A stretch of DNA of 64,000 bases from Streptomyces sp. MP131-18 (GCF_001984575.1 NZ_LZNS01000001.1:3857656-3921655); one strand, 5' to 3'; shown: positions 42,588 to 51,134, counted from the stretch's first letter. Numbers and translations are program-made. The notes: generated from the sequence alone by a model not told the origin.

Positions 42588-43121
42588 GTGGCCGAGCAGC
42601 TCTATGCCACCCTGAAGACCAACCGAGGCGACATCGAGGTCCGGCTCTTTCCGAACCACGCCCCGAAGACGGTCAAGAACTTTGTCGAGCTCGCCGAGGG
42701 CTCCCGCGAATGGACCCACCCCGCCACCGGCCAGCGGTCCGCCGAGAAGCTGTACGACGGCACGGTCTTCCACCGGGTGATCAGCGGCTTCATGGTCCAG
42801 GGCGGGGACCCGCTCGGCAACGGGACCGGCGGTCCCGGCTACAAGTTCGAGGACGAGATCCACCCCGACCTCGCCTTCACCCGCCCCTACCTGCTGGCGA
42901 TGGCCAACGCGGGTCCTGGCACCAACGGGTCGCAGTTCTTCATCACCGTCGCGCCGACCACCTGGCTGACCGGTAAGCACACCATCTTCGGCGAGGTCGC
43001 GAACCAGGCCGGCCAGCAGGTCGTGGACGCCATCGCGAGCACCGCGACGGACGGCCGCACCGACCGCCCGGTCGAGGACGTCGTCATCGAGTCGGTCGTC
43101 ATCGACACCCGCCAGGGCTGA
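42588..43121 (+). CDS. Cyclophilin-type peptidyl-prolyl isomerase
   Basis: The 177-residue cytoplasmic protein has the cyclophilin core 'VFHRVISGFMVQGGDPLGNG' (shortened from the family motif), 'LLAMANAGPGTNGSQFFITV' and 'LTGKHTIFGEV'. It catalyses cis-trans isomerisation of prolyl bonds in protein folding. GTG at 42588 has GGAAGG 7 bases upstream; the longer frame from 42495 lacks a site. The Arg of FHRV and Phe of QFFIT, both active-site residues, are present. Confidence 0.92.
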   Translation: MAEQLYATLKTNRGDIEVRLFPNHAPKTVKNFVELAEGSREWTHPATGQRSAEKLYDGTVFHRVISGFMVQGGDPLGNGTGGPGYKFEDEIHPDLAFTRPYLLAMANAGPGTNGSQFFITVAPTTWLTGKHTIFGEVANQAGQQVVDAIASTATDGRTDRPVEDVVIESVVIDTRQG

Positions 43122-43202
43122 CCGCGCGGGAACCTTTCCGGCCCTCTGTCCGTAGGATGCAGAGGGCCGGAAGGCTTGCTGGGGACGCGCAGGAGGGGAG
43201 TC

Positions 43203-44084
43203 ATGGCGGAGCCGTACGGACAGCCGCAGCCCGGCGCCGGACTGGCGCACTGCTACCGGCATCCGGACCGCGAGACCGGCATCCGCTGCGCCCGCTGCGA
43301 GCGGCCCATCTGCCCCTCCTGCATGATCTCGGCTCCCGTGGGCTACCAGTGCCCCGAGTGTGTCCAGGGCGGCTCGGCCGCCGTACGCGCCGCCCGCCCG
43401 CGCACGATCGCCGGCGGCAGTGTGGCGGCCGATCCGCGGCTGGTCACCAAGATCCTGCTCGGGATCAACCTGGCGGTGTTCTTCGCCGTCCTGGCCGGCG
43501 GAGACCGGATGGTCACCGATCTCGGCATGCTGGGTTACGCGATAGACGGCGAGACGTTCACGTGGATCGGCGTCGCCGACGGCGAGTGGTACCGGATGCT
43601 CACCTCGGCGTTCCTGCACGAGCAGATCTGGCACCTCGGGTTCAACATGCTGGGGCTGTGGTTCCTCGGGCCGCCGCTGGAAGCGGCGCTGGGCCGCGCC
43701 CGCTATCTCGCGCTGTACCTGATCTCGGCGCTGGCCGGGAGCACCCTGTCCTACCTGCTGGCCGAGCAGAATCAGCTGTCACTCGGCGCCTCGGGCGCGG
43801 TCTTCGGCCTCTTCGGTGCGACGGCCGTGCTGGTGCGGCGGCTGCGTTACGACTTCCGCCCCATCGCCATCCTGCTCGCGGTCAACCTGGTGATCACGTT
43901 CACCTGGTCGAACATTGCCTGGCAGGCGCACATCGGCGGCCTCGTCGCGGGTGCGGCGGTTGCCTTCGGCCTGGTGAACGCGCCCCGCGAGCGCAGGACG
44001 CTGGTGCAGACCGGGACGTGCGTCGTGGTTCTGCTGGTCATCGTCGTGGCCTGTGTGGTCAGGACCGCGCAGCTGCTCGGCTGA
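43203..44084 (+). CDS. Rhomboid-family intramembrane protease with zinc-finger N-terminus
   Basis: The 293-residue protein opens with a B-box-like zinc-binding segment, Cys/His residues in 'HCYRHPDRETGIRCARCERP' and 'CPSCMI...YQCPEC'. A six-helix rhomboid domain follows, with the catalytic Ser in 'LSLGASGAVFGLFG' and His in 'WQAHIGGLVAG', plus the 'HLGFNMLGLWFLGPPLE' loop. It cleaves membrane proteins within the bilayer; substrates are unknown. ATG at 43203 has GGAGGGG upstream. Confidence 0.9.
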   Translation: MAEPYGQPQPGAGLAHCYRHPDRETGIRCARCERPICPSCMISAPVGYQCPECVQGGSAAVRAARPRTIAGGSVAADPRLVTKILLGINLAVFFAVLAGGDRMVTDLGMLGYAIDGETFTWIGVADGEWYRMLTSAFLHEQIWHLGFNMLGLWFLGPPLEAALGRARYLALYLISALAGSTLSYLLAEQNQLSLGASGAVFGLFGATAVLVRRLRYDFRPIAILLAVNLVITFTWSNIAWQAHIGGLVAGAAVAFGLVNAPRERRTLVQTGTCVVVLLVIVVACVVRTAQLLG

Positions 44085-44134
44085 CCGCGGCGCTCCTGGC
44101 TTCCGGCGCTGCTCCGACCGTTCGGAACCCGAAG

Positions 44135-44311
44135 TTATCCACAGCAGGTGCCCGCACAGGAGCGGGCTGTGGATGACGGTCGGCCGCCTCCGCGTTCGAC
44201 CGCGTTTCCGCAGGCGAACAGGGGTGCGGGACAGCGGGAGGATCGGACGGGCGTTCCCGTTCTCGCTCAGTTATCCACAGATCTTGTGATGTTCGGGCGA
44301 GCTGTGGATAA
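44135..44311. promoter_or_regulatory. Second cluster of DnaA boxes, upstream of crgA end
   Basis: TTATCCACA at 44135-44143 and 44271-44279, and the reverse form TGTGGATAA at 44303-44311, are perfect E. coli-type DnaA boxes; TGTGGATGA at 44168-44176 is a weaker match. All lie in the 250-base intergenic space between the stops of the rhomboid gene and the convergent crgA gene, where no promoter is needed. The site is about 20 kb from dnaN. A DnaA-titrating or regulatory function is plausible. Confidence 0.65.
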
Positions 44312-44334
44312 CCTTCGTGACGGCGCCGCGCCCT

Positions 44335-44598
44335 TCACTTCCACTGTGTGGAGACCACGAAACCCACGGCGATGAACCCGAAACCGATCACAATGTTCCA
44401 GTCCTCGAGGGACTTGATGGGGAGATCGGCCTGAGTGACGTAGTACACCACGATCCAGGCGAGGCCGATCACGAACATCGCCAGCATCAGCGGCGCCACC
44501 CACCGGCGGCCCGACCTCATGTCGATCTTCGTCGCCTGCCCCTTCTCGGGAGGGGTGAAGGCGTCGCCCTTCTTCTTGCGGACGCGTGACTTCGGCAC
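44335..44598 (-). CDS. crgA: Cell division protein CrgA
   Basis: The 87-residue protein has a basic N-terminus ('MPKSRVRKKKGDAFTPPEKG') and two membrane helices ('VAPLMLAMFVIGLAWIVVYY' and 'WNIVIGFGFIAVGFVVSTQW'). CrgA binds FtsZ-ring and peptidoglycan synthesis proteins and delays or organises septation in Streptomyces aerial hyphae. GTG start with AGGAG upstream. It is divergent from the DUF881 gene. Confidence 0.94.
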   Translation of the reverse strand: MPKSRVRKKKGDAFTPPEKGQATKIDMRSGRRWVAPLMLAMFVIGLAWIVVYYVTQADLPIKSLEDWNIVIGFGFIAVGFVVSTQWK

Positions 44599-44707
44599 GA
44601 GAGGCTCTCCTGTCGATGCGCTGCCTGATCGCGCCGGACAGCGCGTAACTAAGGGATCGTCCGTTAGCGTAGTGCTTCATCGGCCGATTAAGGAGACCAG
44701 GGGTACG

Positions 44708-45445
44708 GTGAGCATCAATCGCTTCCGCCCGGCACGCCTGGGTTCCGTCGCCGTCTTCGGACTCGCCGGCCTCATATTCTGGCTCAGCTTCAACGTCTCC
44801 GGCGGCAACAACATCCGCACTGATGACTCCTTGCTTCAAATGTCCGATCTCATCCGCGAGCGGGCCCGGCAGAACGAGTCCCTGGAGTCCTCCGCCGCGG
44901 AGCTGCGCGCCGAGGTCGACGCCCTCGCCGAGCGTGACGGGCCGCCCGATCCCGGCCGTCAGCAGCGCCTCGACGACCTCACCGCGGCCGCCGGCCTCGA
45001 CGACCTCACCGGCCCGGGGCTGACCGTCACGCTCACCGACGCACCGCCCGACGCGGAACCCCTGGTACCCGACGTCCCCGAGCCCTCGCCGAACGACCTC
45101 GTCATCCACCAGCAGGACCTCCAGGCCGTCGTCAACGCCCTGTGGACGGGCGGCGCCACGGGAATCCGGGTCATGGACCAGCGTCTCATCTCCACCAGCG
45201 CGGTCCGCTGCGTCGGCAACACGCTGATCCTCCAGGGCCGCCTCTACTCCCCGCCCTACACCATCACCGCGGTCGGCGACCGCGACCGGCTGCGCGCCGC
45301 GCTCGACGCCTCGCCCGAGATCGGCAATTACCAGCAGTACGTGACCGCCTACGGCCTCGGCTGGGAGGTCGAGGATCACTCCGCGGTGACCCTGCCCGGC
45401 TACGGTGGCAGCGTCGCGCTCCAGCACGCAAGGCCCGTGGAATGA
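44708..45445 (+). CDS. DUF881-family membrane-anchored protein
   Basis: The 245-residue protein has an N-terminal membrane helix ('LGSVAVFGLAGLIFWLSFNV'), a coiled coil of about 40 residues ('MSDLIRERARQNESLESSA', 'ELRAEVDALAERD'), and the extracellular DUF881 domain with 'GPGLTVTLTDAP', 'DLQAVVNALWTGGATGIRVM' and 'SAVRCVGNTLILQGR'. This family is always found near division genes in actinobacteria; its function is not established. GTG at 44708 is preceded by AAGGAG. Confidence 0.88.
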   Translation: MSINRFRPARLGSVAVFGLAGLIFWLSFNVSGGNNIRTDDSLLQMSDLIRERARQNESLESSAAELRAEVDALAERDGPPDPGRQQRLDDLTAAAGLDDLTGPGLTVTLTDAPPDAEPLVPDVPEPSPNDLVIHQQDLQAVVNALWTGGATGIRVMDQRLISTSAVRCVGNTLILQGRLYSPPYTITAVGDRDRLRAALDASPEIGNYQQYVTAYGLGWEVEDHSAVTLPGYGGSVALQHARPVE

Positions 45446-45547
45446 CCGCGAATCCCTCTTCCCCCTCCAGCGCGTCGCGGGCGCGTCGTACGCTTGGGGC
45501 ACGCGGCGTCAGCTGACGCGTCGGACGAAGGGTAGAGAGCAGAGACC

Positions 45548-45727
45548 ATGTACGGGTGGATCTGGCGGCACCTGCCGGGCAACGTGCTGGTGCGGGCACT
45601 GATCTCGCTGGTGCTCGTGCTTGGCGTGGTGTACCTCCTCTTCCAGTACATCTTCCCCTGGGCCGAGCCCCTGCTCCCGTTCAACGACGTGACGGTGGAC
45701 GACGGAGGGGAGGAGACCGGCACGTGA
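45548..45727 (+). CDS. Small single-helix membrane protein
   Basis: A 59-residue protein with one hydrophobic helix 'NVLVRALISLVLVLGVVYLL' between an aromatic N-terminus and an acidic C-terminus. I recall similar short proteins at this position in other Streptomyces, which supports it as real. Its stop overlaps the start of the pabA/trpG gene (GTGA), so they are co-translated. AGAGAGCAGAG precedes ATG. Function unknown. Confidence 0.75.
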   Translation: MYGWIWRHLPGNVLVRALISLVLVLGVVYLLFQYIFPWAEPLLPFNDVTVDDGGEETGT

Positions 45728-46380
45728 GTGCAACGCGCATCCTGGTCGTCGACAACTACGACAGCTTCGTCTACAACCTCGTTCAGTACCTGTACCAGCT
45801 CGGTGCCACCTGCGAAGTCCGGCGCAACGACACGGTCGGCACCGATCACGTCGCCGAAGGCGGCTTCGACGGCGTCCTGCTGTCCCCCGGCCCCGGCACG
45901 CCCGAACGGGCCGGTGTCAGCGTCGACATGGTGCGGCACTGCGCCGCAACCGGCACCCCCGTCTTCGGCGTCTGCCTCGGCATGCAGGCGATGGCGGTGG
46001 CCTACGGCGGCGTCGTGGGCCGCGCCCCCGAGCTGCTGCACGGCAAGACATCCGAGGTGCACCACGAGGGCGGCGGCGTCTTCGCCGGGCTGCCCTCGCC
46101 CCTGACGGTCACCCGCTACCACTCCCTGGCCGCCCGGGAGGAGACGCTGCCCGCGGAACTGGAAGTCACCGCCCGCACGGGCGGCGTGCTGATGGGCCTG
46201 CGGCACCGCAGCTTCCCGGTCGAGGGCGTGCAGTTCCACCCGGAGTCGGTTCTCACCAGGGGCGGGCACCGGATGCTGGCCAACTGGCTGGCGCGCTGCG
46301 GCGACACCGAGGCGGTCGCCCGCTCGCACGGCCTCGCCCCCGTCGTGGGGCGCATGGGCCAGCAGGGGCCGGCGGCGTGA
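45724..46380 (+). CDS. Glutamine amidotransferase, PabA/TrpG type
   Basis: The 218-residue class I amidotransferase has 'ILVVDNYDSFVYNLVQYL', 'LLSPGPGTPE', nucleophile Cys in 'FGVCLGMQAMA' and the His-Glu pair in 'GVQFHPESVLT'. It supplies ammonia from glutamine for 4-amino-4-deoxychorismate or anthranilate synthesis. No PabB/TrpE partner is next to it, so which pathway it serves is undecided; many organisms use one subunit for both. GTG start overlaps the previous stop and its own stop overlaps the sortase start. Confidence 0.9.
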   Translation: MSATRILVVDNYDSFVYNLVQYLYQLGATCEVRRNDTVGTDHVAEGGFDGVLLSPGPGTPERAGVSVDMVRHCAATGTPVFGVCLGMQAMAVAYGGVVGRAPELLHGKTSEVHHEGGGVFAGLPSPLTVTRYHSLAAREETLPAELEVTARTGGVLMGLRHRSFPVEGVQFHPESVLTRGGHRMLANWLARCGDTEAVARSHGLAPVVGRMGQQGPAA

Positions 46381-47732
46381 CCGCAGGGCACCCGGACGGG
46401 GGTGCGGGGTGGGGCGGCGGCAGTGACGCGTACGCCTACCCGGAGGTCTACCCGGACGTCTACGCCGACCCCTACGCCACGGGCCTGCCGGACGCCCACG
46501 GCGACCCCGACCCCTACGCCACCGCGGTCGGCGCGCTGGACGATCCGCTGAACGACCCGCTGCCGGGCGGCCGTTACCCCGAGGAGCAGCAGGCGTACGC
46601 GCCCGAGCACCACGCGGCCCACGACGAGTACGACCCGGAAACGGTCGGCCTGCGCCGCCCCGCGGACCTCAACACCGGCGGCCGGCACGCCCAGGGCGAG
46701 GCCGACACCACGGCACTGCGCACGACCGAACCGGCCCCGAGTCCTGGCCCGGGCCGGGCCGCACGCCGCCGCGCGGCCAACGCCACCGAGCCGGCTCCCG
46801 CCGAGGGCCGCGCCGCACGCCGCAAAGCGGCGGCCGCAGCCGAACCCGCCCCCACCGAAGGCCGCGCCGCACGCCGCCGCGCGGCCAACGCCACCGAGCC
46901 GGCTCCCGCGGAAGGCCGCGCCGCACGCCGCAAAGCGGCGGCGGCGGGCGGTCCGCCCGCTGCCGCCGAGGCGGCCGGCGGGGGCCGCGCGGCGCGCCGC
47001 AAGGCGGCCAAGACCGCCGCGAAGGCGGCGAAGCAGACCGGCACCGCCATCAGCAATGTCATCGGCGAGCTGTTCATCACCACCGGCGTGCTGCTGCTCC
47101 TCTTCGTCGTCTACCAGCTCTGGTGGACCAACGTGCAGGCCAGGGCGCACGCCAACGACGAGGCCGACCGGCTCACGGAGCAGTGGGACGGGAACGGCTC
47201 CGGCGGCGCGGGAGGCGAGGAGAACCGCGACCCGGGCACGTTCTCCGCGGGCGAGGGCTTCGCGATCCTCTACATACCGTCCCTCGACGTGCGCGTCCCG
47301 ATCGCCGAAACGGTCAATCCGGAAAACGTCCTCGACAAGGGCATGGTCGGGCACTACTCGGAGGAGGACCGGCTGCCGACCGCGATGCCCTGGGACGAGG
47401 AGGGCAACTTCGGTATCGCCGGCCACCGCAACACCCACGCCGAGCCGTTCCGCTACATCAACCGCCTGGAGCCGGGCGATCCGATCGTCGTGGAGACCGA
47501 GGACACGTTCTACACCTACGAGATGGCCAGCCGGCTGGACTCGACCTCGCCCTCCAACACGGCCGTGCTCGACCCGGTCCCCGACCAGGGCGGCTTCACC
47601 GAGCCGGGCCGCTACATCACCCTCACCACCTGCACCCCGGAGTTCACCTCCACATACCGTCTGATTGTCTGGGGTCAGATGGTGGAAGAACGTCCGCGAA
47701 GCGAAGGGAAGCCGGATGCCCTCGTCAACTGA
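46377..47732 (+). CDS. Class E sortase with repeat-rich N-terminus
   Basis: The 451-residue protein has a long cytoplasmic N-terminal part (Tyr/Asp/Pro-rich, then 18-residue Ala/Arg repeats 126-197), one membrane helix near 229-250 ('ELFITTGVLLLLFVVYQLWW') and a sortase domain. The catalytic His is in 'GIAGHRNTHAEP', Cys419 in 'ITLTTCTPEF' and Arg in 'STYRLIVWG'. Streptomyces class E sortases attach LAxTG proteins such as long chaplins to the wall. GTG overlaps the previous stop. Confidence 0.9.
   Translation: MTAGHPDGGAGWGGGSDAYAYPEVYPDVYADPYATGLPDAHGDPDPYATAVGALDDPLNDPLPGGRYPEEQQAYAPEHHAAHDEYDPETVGLRRPADLNTGGRHAQGEADTTALRTTEPAPSPGPGRAARRRAANATEPAPAEGRAARRKAAAAAEPAPTEGRAARRRAANATEPAPAEGRAARRKAAAAGGPPAAAEAAGGGRAARRKAAKTAAKAAKQTGTAISNVIGELFITTGVLLLLFVVYQLWWTNVQARAHANDEADRLTEQWDGNGSGGAGGEENRDPGTFSAGEGFAILYIPSLDVRVPIAETVNPENVLDKGMVGHYSEEDRLPTAMPWDEEGNFGIAGHRNTHAEPFRYINRLEPGDPIVVETEDTFYTYEMASRLDSTSPSNTAVLDPVPDQGGFTEPGRYITLTTCTPEFTSTYRLIVWGQMVEERPRSEGKPDALVN
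46752..46943 (+). repeat. 54-bp coding repeats in the sortase gene
   Basis: About three and a half units of 54 bp encode alternating 18-residue blocks, 'GRAARRRAANATEPAPAE' and 'GRAARRKAAAAAEPAPTE'. Units one and three are nearly identical in DNA, and two and four likewise, so the larger period is 108 bp. The encoded part is strongly basic and lies on the cytoplasmic side of the membrane helix. Confidence 0.75.
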
Positions 47733-48696
47733 GCGGAGCACGCCGGCGACGCCGGAGGAGGAGGGGACCCCGGACCCCGCCGAGGGAGCCGCGGACAGCG
47801 CGGAGACGGAGAAGCCCGAGCCCGCCGCCGAGGAGACCGCGAAAGCCGAGAACGGCACGGAATCCGCGGACACCACGGACACCACGGAATCCGCGGACAC
47901 CACCGAATCTGCCGAACCCACCGACACCACCGACACCACCGACACCGAGGAGCCCGAGGGGCGCGCCGCCGGCCGGGTCGGTGTGGGGCGGCGGCGGCTC
48001 GCTCTCGCCGTCAGCGTGTTCGGCGAGCTGCTGATCACGGCGGGCGCCGTCCTCGCCCTCTTCGTCGTCTACTCCCTCTGGTGGACGAACGTCCTCGCCA
48101 ACCAGGAGGCCGAACGTGACGGCAACGCCGTCCGCGAGAACTGGGCCGCCGCCGAGGACGACGACGGCGACGACCGCACGTCGCCCGCCACGTTCGAGCC
48201 CGAGGACGGCCTCGGCTTCCTGCACGTTCCGACGATGACGGGTGCCGACATCCTCGTGAAGGAAGGCATCGACCTCGACATCCTCAACGGGGGCGTCGCC
48301 GGGTACTACGACGAGCCGGTGCAGTCGGCGATGCCGTGGGACGAGGAGGGCAACTTCTCGGTCGCCGCCCACCGCGACGGTCACGGCGCGAAGTTCCACA
48401 ACATCCAGCGCATCGAGGAAGGCGACCCGATCGTCTTCGAGACGAAGAACACCTGGTACATCTACCGGGCCTACGCCATCCTCCCGGAGACGTCGCGGTA
48501 CAACACCGCGGTCCTCGACCCGATCCCCGAGGAGTCGGGGAAGACCGAGGCCGGCCAGTACATCACGCTCACCACCTGCACGCCCGTCTACACTTCCGAG
48601 CACCGCTACATCGTGTGGGGCGAGCTGGAGCGCACCGAGCACGTCAATGCCCAGCGCGACCTGCCGCAGGAGCTGCTGGAGTTCCAGGACGACTGA
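47716..48696 (+). CDS. Second class E sortase
   Basis: The 326-residue protein has an acidic, Glu/Thr/Pro-rich N-terminal part with repeats of 'ADTTESA' type, one membrane helix ('AVSVFGELLITAGAVLALFV') and a sortase domain with His in 'SVAAHRDGHGA', Cys288 in 'ITLTTCTPVY' and Arg in 'SEHRYIVWG'. ATG at 47716 with AAGGGAAG upstream overlaps the end of the first sortase gene by 17 bases, so the two are coupled and probably have overlapping or sequential substrates, as the SrtE1/SrtE2 pair does in S. coelicolor. Confidence 0.9.
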   Translation: MPSSTERSTPATPEEEGTPDPAEGAADSAETEKPEPAAEETAKAENGTESADTTDTTESADTTESAEPTDTTDTTDTEEPEGRAAGRVGVGRRRLALAVSVFGELLITAGAVLALFVVYSLWWTNVLANQEAERDGNAVRENWAAAEDDDGDDRTSPATFEPEDGLGFLHVPTMTGADILVKEGIDLDILNGGVAGYYDEPVQSAMPWDEEGNFSVAAHRDGHGAKFHNIQRIEEGDPIVFETKNTWYIYRAYAILPETSRYNTAVLDPIPEESGKTEAGQYITLTTCTPVYTSEHRYIVWGELERTEHVNAQRDLPQELLEFQDD

Positions 48697-48764
48697 CCCA
48701 CGGCCGCCCGGTTCGGCAGCCCGCGGCCGGCGGCCCGCCCGCCTCGACCCGTCTGGGGGTGTTC

Positions 48765-49793
48765 ATGAACAGCGCTCCGTGGTCGGACGACCATCCGGTG
48801 CTCGATGTCCTGCGCCGCAGGCGCGACAAGGGACATTCGCCGCACGCCCCGGCGGACGACCTGAAGGTCGGGCTCGCTGTCGAAGGCGGCGGCATCAGGG
48901 GCGTGGTGTCGGCGGCGATGCTCACCGCGCTGGAGGACCTGGACCTCACCCACGCCTTCGACGCCGTCTACTCGGCGTCCTCCGGCGCGATCAACAGCGC
49001 CTACTTCCTCAACGGCCACACCTGGTACCCGCTGTCCATCTACTACGACGATCTGGCCACGCGGAAGTTCGTCGACGTGCGGCGGGCCCTGCGCGGCCAG
49101 ATCCTGGACCTCGACTACGCCTTCGAGGTCGTCGACCGCGTCAAGCCGCTCGACTACGACGGGGTCATCGCTTCACCCACGACGCTGAACGTGGCGGTGA
49201 CGCTCGTCGACGAGATGCGCACCGAGGCCGTCAGCGACTTCACCTCGCGCGCTGACCTGCGGTCCGCGCTGGTCGCCAGCGCCTGGCTGCCGGTCGCGGT
49301 GCGCGGCACCGCCGAGTTCCGCGGCAGGCGCGCGGTCGACGGCGGGGTCCTGACCCAGCACCCCTACCGCCTCGCGCTGGACGACGGCTGCACGCACGTC
49401 CTCTCGCTGAGCACGCGGCCGATCAGCCCGCCGAACGACAAGCTGCTGCTCTCGCAGCGGTACGCGATCCGGCATCTCAACCGCATTCGGCCCGGTCTCG
49501 GCGCCGGTTATGCCGCGGCCATCGGCCGTTACCGGCACGAACGCCGTGCGCTCCAGCGGTGGATGAGCGCGCCGGGCGAGGAGGCGCCGTTCGTCCTCGA
49601 CCTCGCGCCGCTGCCGTGGATGCCGCAGGTGAAGCGCCACGAGGTGGACCCGGGCCGCATCCTGGCCGGCGCCCGCGGCGCCTACGAGGTGATGTACTGC
49701 GCGATCGAGGGCCGCGACCCCGCGCTGATCCGCAGCGGCGGCGTGCGTGCCGTTCCGCAGCTGACGATCGTGGCCGAGGATGGCCCGGCGTAG
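48765..49793 (+). CDS. Patatin-like phospholipase family protein
   Basis: The 342-residue protein has the oxyanion-hole glycines 'VEGGGIRGVVSAAML', the nucleophile region 'AVYSASSGAINSAYFLNG' and the catalytic Asp in 'RRAVDGGV'. The serine sits in Ser-Ala-Ser-Ser-Gly, so the first Gly of the GxSxG elbow is replaced by Ser. No signal peptide is seen; an acyl hydrolase acting in the cytoplasm is likely. ATG at 48765 lacks a clear ribosome site. It follows the second sortase by 68 bases. Confidence 0.85.
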   Translation: MNSAPWSDDHPVLDVLRRRRDKGHSPHAPADDLKVGLAVEGGGIRGVVSAAMLTALEDLDLTHAFDAVYSASSGAINSAYFLNGHTWYPLSIYYDDLATRKFVDVRRALRGQILDLDYAFEVVDRVKPLDYDGVIASPTTLNVAVTLVDEMRTEAVSDFTSRADLRSALVASAWLPVAVRGTAEFRGRRAVDGGVLTQHPYRLALDDGCTHVLSLSTRPISPPNDKLLLSQRYAIRHLNRIRPGLGAGYAAAIGRYRHERRALQRWMSAPGEEAPFVLDLAPLPWMPQVKRHEVDPGRILAGARGAYEVMYCAIEGRDPALIRSGGVRAVPQLTIVAEDGPA

Positions 49794-49857
49794 GGGCGCC
49801 CCCTCACCGGGCGGGATGCTACAAAGGGCGGGCTGCCGCCCGAAGGAGGAGGATTCC

Positions 49858-50342
49858 ATGGATTCTCACATCCGGCCCGCGGCCCGCCTGCGCGCGTTCA
49901 CCGTCACGACCGCTCTCGCACTGACCACAGCTGCCGCGGTGACCCTGGGCTGCGCCTCGGACGAGGAGCCGGTGGGACGCGAGGCGCCACCGGAGTCCGA
50001 GCCGGCGCCGTCGGCACCGTCGGCGCCGGGGGAGCCGTCGACGCCGGAGCCGTCGGCGCCGGGGGAGGCGGCGAACGGTTCGGACATCGGCGCCTGCCTC
50101 GACGGCACGTGCGAGGTCACGGTGTCCGCGCCCACCGGCATCCCGGTGGACGGCCGGTTCGGCGCCGACTCCGTCAGCGTCTCCTGGATCGCCGACGGAG
50201 CGGTGACGGAGCGGTGATGGTCACCACCGGCCCCGGCCACGTCACGGCCAGCGGCGTCGGCACCGTCAACGGCCTGCTGTCCGAGGTGGTTTCGGTGGAG
50301 GAGAGCGTCGCGGTCCTCGCGTTCTCGCCCGCCGGCGGCTGA
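49858..50342 (+). pseudogene. Putative lipoprotein gene with frameshift
   Basis: ATG follows GGAGGAGGATTCC. The first frame encodes a signal peptide ('LRAFTVTTALALTTAAAVTL') with a Cys in 'TLGCAS', like a lipobox, then a Pro/Ser/Glu-rich linker and a small domain with 'GTCEVTVSAPTGIPVDGRFG'. It stops at 50217. The next frame continues smoothly from 50216 to a TGA at 50342 ('VTTGPGHVTASGVGTVNG'). The switch happens at an exact 11-bp tandem duplication (50194-50215). With one copy removed, the two frames join as 'IADGAVMVTTGPGH'. So either this is a recent frameshift (phase variation, mutation or sequencing error) or a truncated protein of 119 residues is made. Confidence 0.75.
50194..50215 (+). 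repeat. Exact 11-bp tandem duplication
   Basis: GACGGAGCGGT is present at 50194-50204 and again immediately at 50205-50215. Eleven is not a multiple of three, so the second copy breaks the reading frame of the lipoprotein gene. Confidence 0.95.
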
Positions 50343-50351
50343 GCCCGCCCG

Positions 50352-51134
50352 TCAGTCGGCGAACGCCCCGTCGAGCGCCGCGAGATGCGGCGGCACCAGC
50401 GTCGTCGACATCATCAGCTCCCGGATCAGATTGTCGTTCAGCGCATTGCCGACCGGCTGCGGAACCTCCGCCTCGACCAGACCGAACACGCCGCCGTGGG
50501 ACAGCCGTTCGCGGACCCGGGCGACCAGGTGCGCCAGCACGGGAACGGTCCACCCCGCGGCCGGCTGGAGCGCCTGGAGCTGCGCCGCGGCCTGCTTCCA
50601 CGTCAGCGGCTGCGGGCACGCCTCGTGCAGCAGGTACCGCTGCCCCAGCACCGTCAGCGCGAGATGCTCCTCCGGCGAGAGCGGCCACGTCTTCGGCGGG
50701 CGCGTCGGGTCGTCGGGCCTCGGCTTGGGCAAACTGCTGTCCGCGCCCGACACGAACAGCTCCAGCAGGTGCTCGCGGCTGCTGGAGCCGCGGACGAACA
50801 GCGGCGTGTAGCCCTCGCCGAGCGGCACCGGGTCCTCGTCGGTGAAGAGCAGCAGCGAGCCGGGGAGCCGTATCGGCAGCCGCCCGGTGTTGCGCACCCA
50901 CCACCGGTCGGCGCGGTGCACCACGGTGCCCTGCTTGCGGCTGACCCGCCCGTCGTCCTCGCCGATGCACACGTGCACGCTCTCGCGGTGCCGGCCGAAG
51001 AGGATCTCCCGGCCCTCGCCCGGCCGCAGGCGGAAGTCGCCGCCCAGGGAGCGGACGTGGATCGTGCCGCGCTGCGCGGGCGGCACGCCGAGGGCCAGGC
51101 TGGCCTTGGCCCGGTTCGACGCTGCTGATGCCAT
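50352..51134 (-). CDS. FHA-domain protein
   Basis: The 260-residue protein has an FHA domain in its first 110 residues ('ILFGRHRESVHVCIGEDDGR', 'VSRKQGTVVHR', 'WWVRNTGRLPIRL'), including the Gly-Arg and Ser-Arg positions that contact phosphothreonine, though the usual STNG is changed to NTGR. A second half (about 120-260) is helical with 'LTWKQAAAQL' and 'VPVLAHLVARVRERL', suggesting a winged helix-like region. It lies downstream of the kinase gene on the same strand, so it may read that kinase's output. AAAGG lies 9 bases before the ATG. Confidence 0.8.
   Translation of the reverse strand: MASAASNRAKASLALGVPPAQRGTIHVRSLGGDFRLRPGEGREILFGRHRESVHVCIGEDDGRVSRKQGTVVHRADRWWVRNTGRLPIRLPGSLLLFTDEDPVPLGEGYTPLFVRGSSSREHLLELFVSGADSSLPKPRPDDPTRPPKTWPLSPEEHLALTVLGQRYLLHEACPQPLTWKQAAAQLQALQPAAGWTVPVLAHLVARVRERLSHGGVFGLVEAEVPQPVGNALNDNLIRELMMSTTLVPPHLAALDGAFAD

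Noticed and set aside
46752..46943. Regular repeats considered as a CRISPR array
   Set aside because: The units are continuous coding repeats in frame with the sortase, without unique spacers or nearby cas genes.
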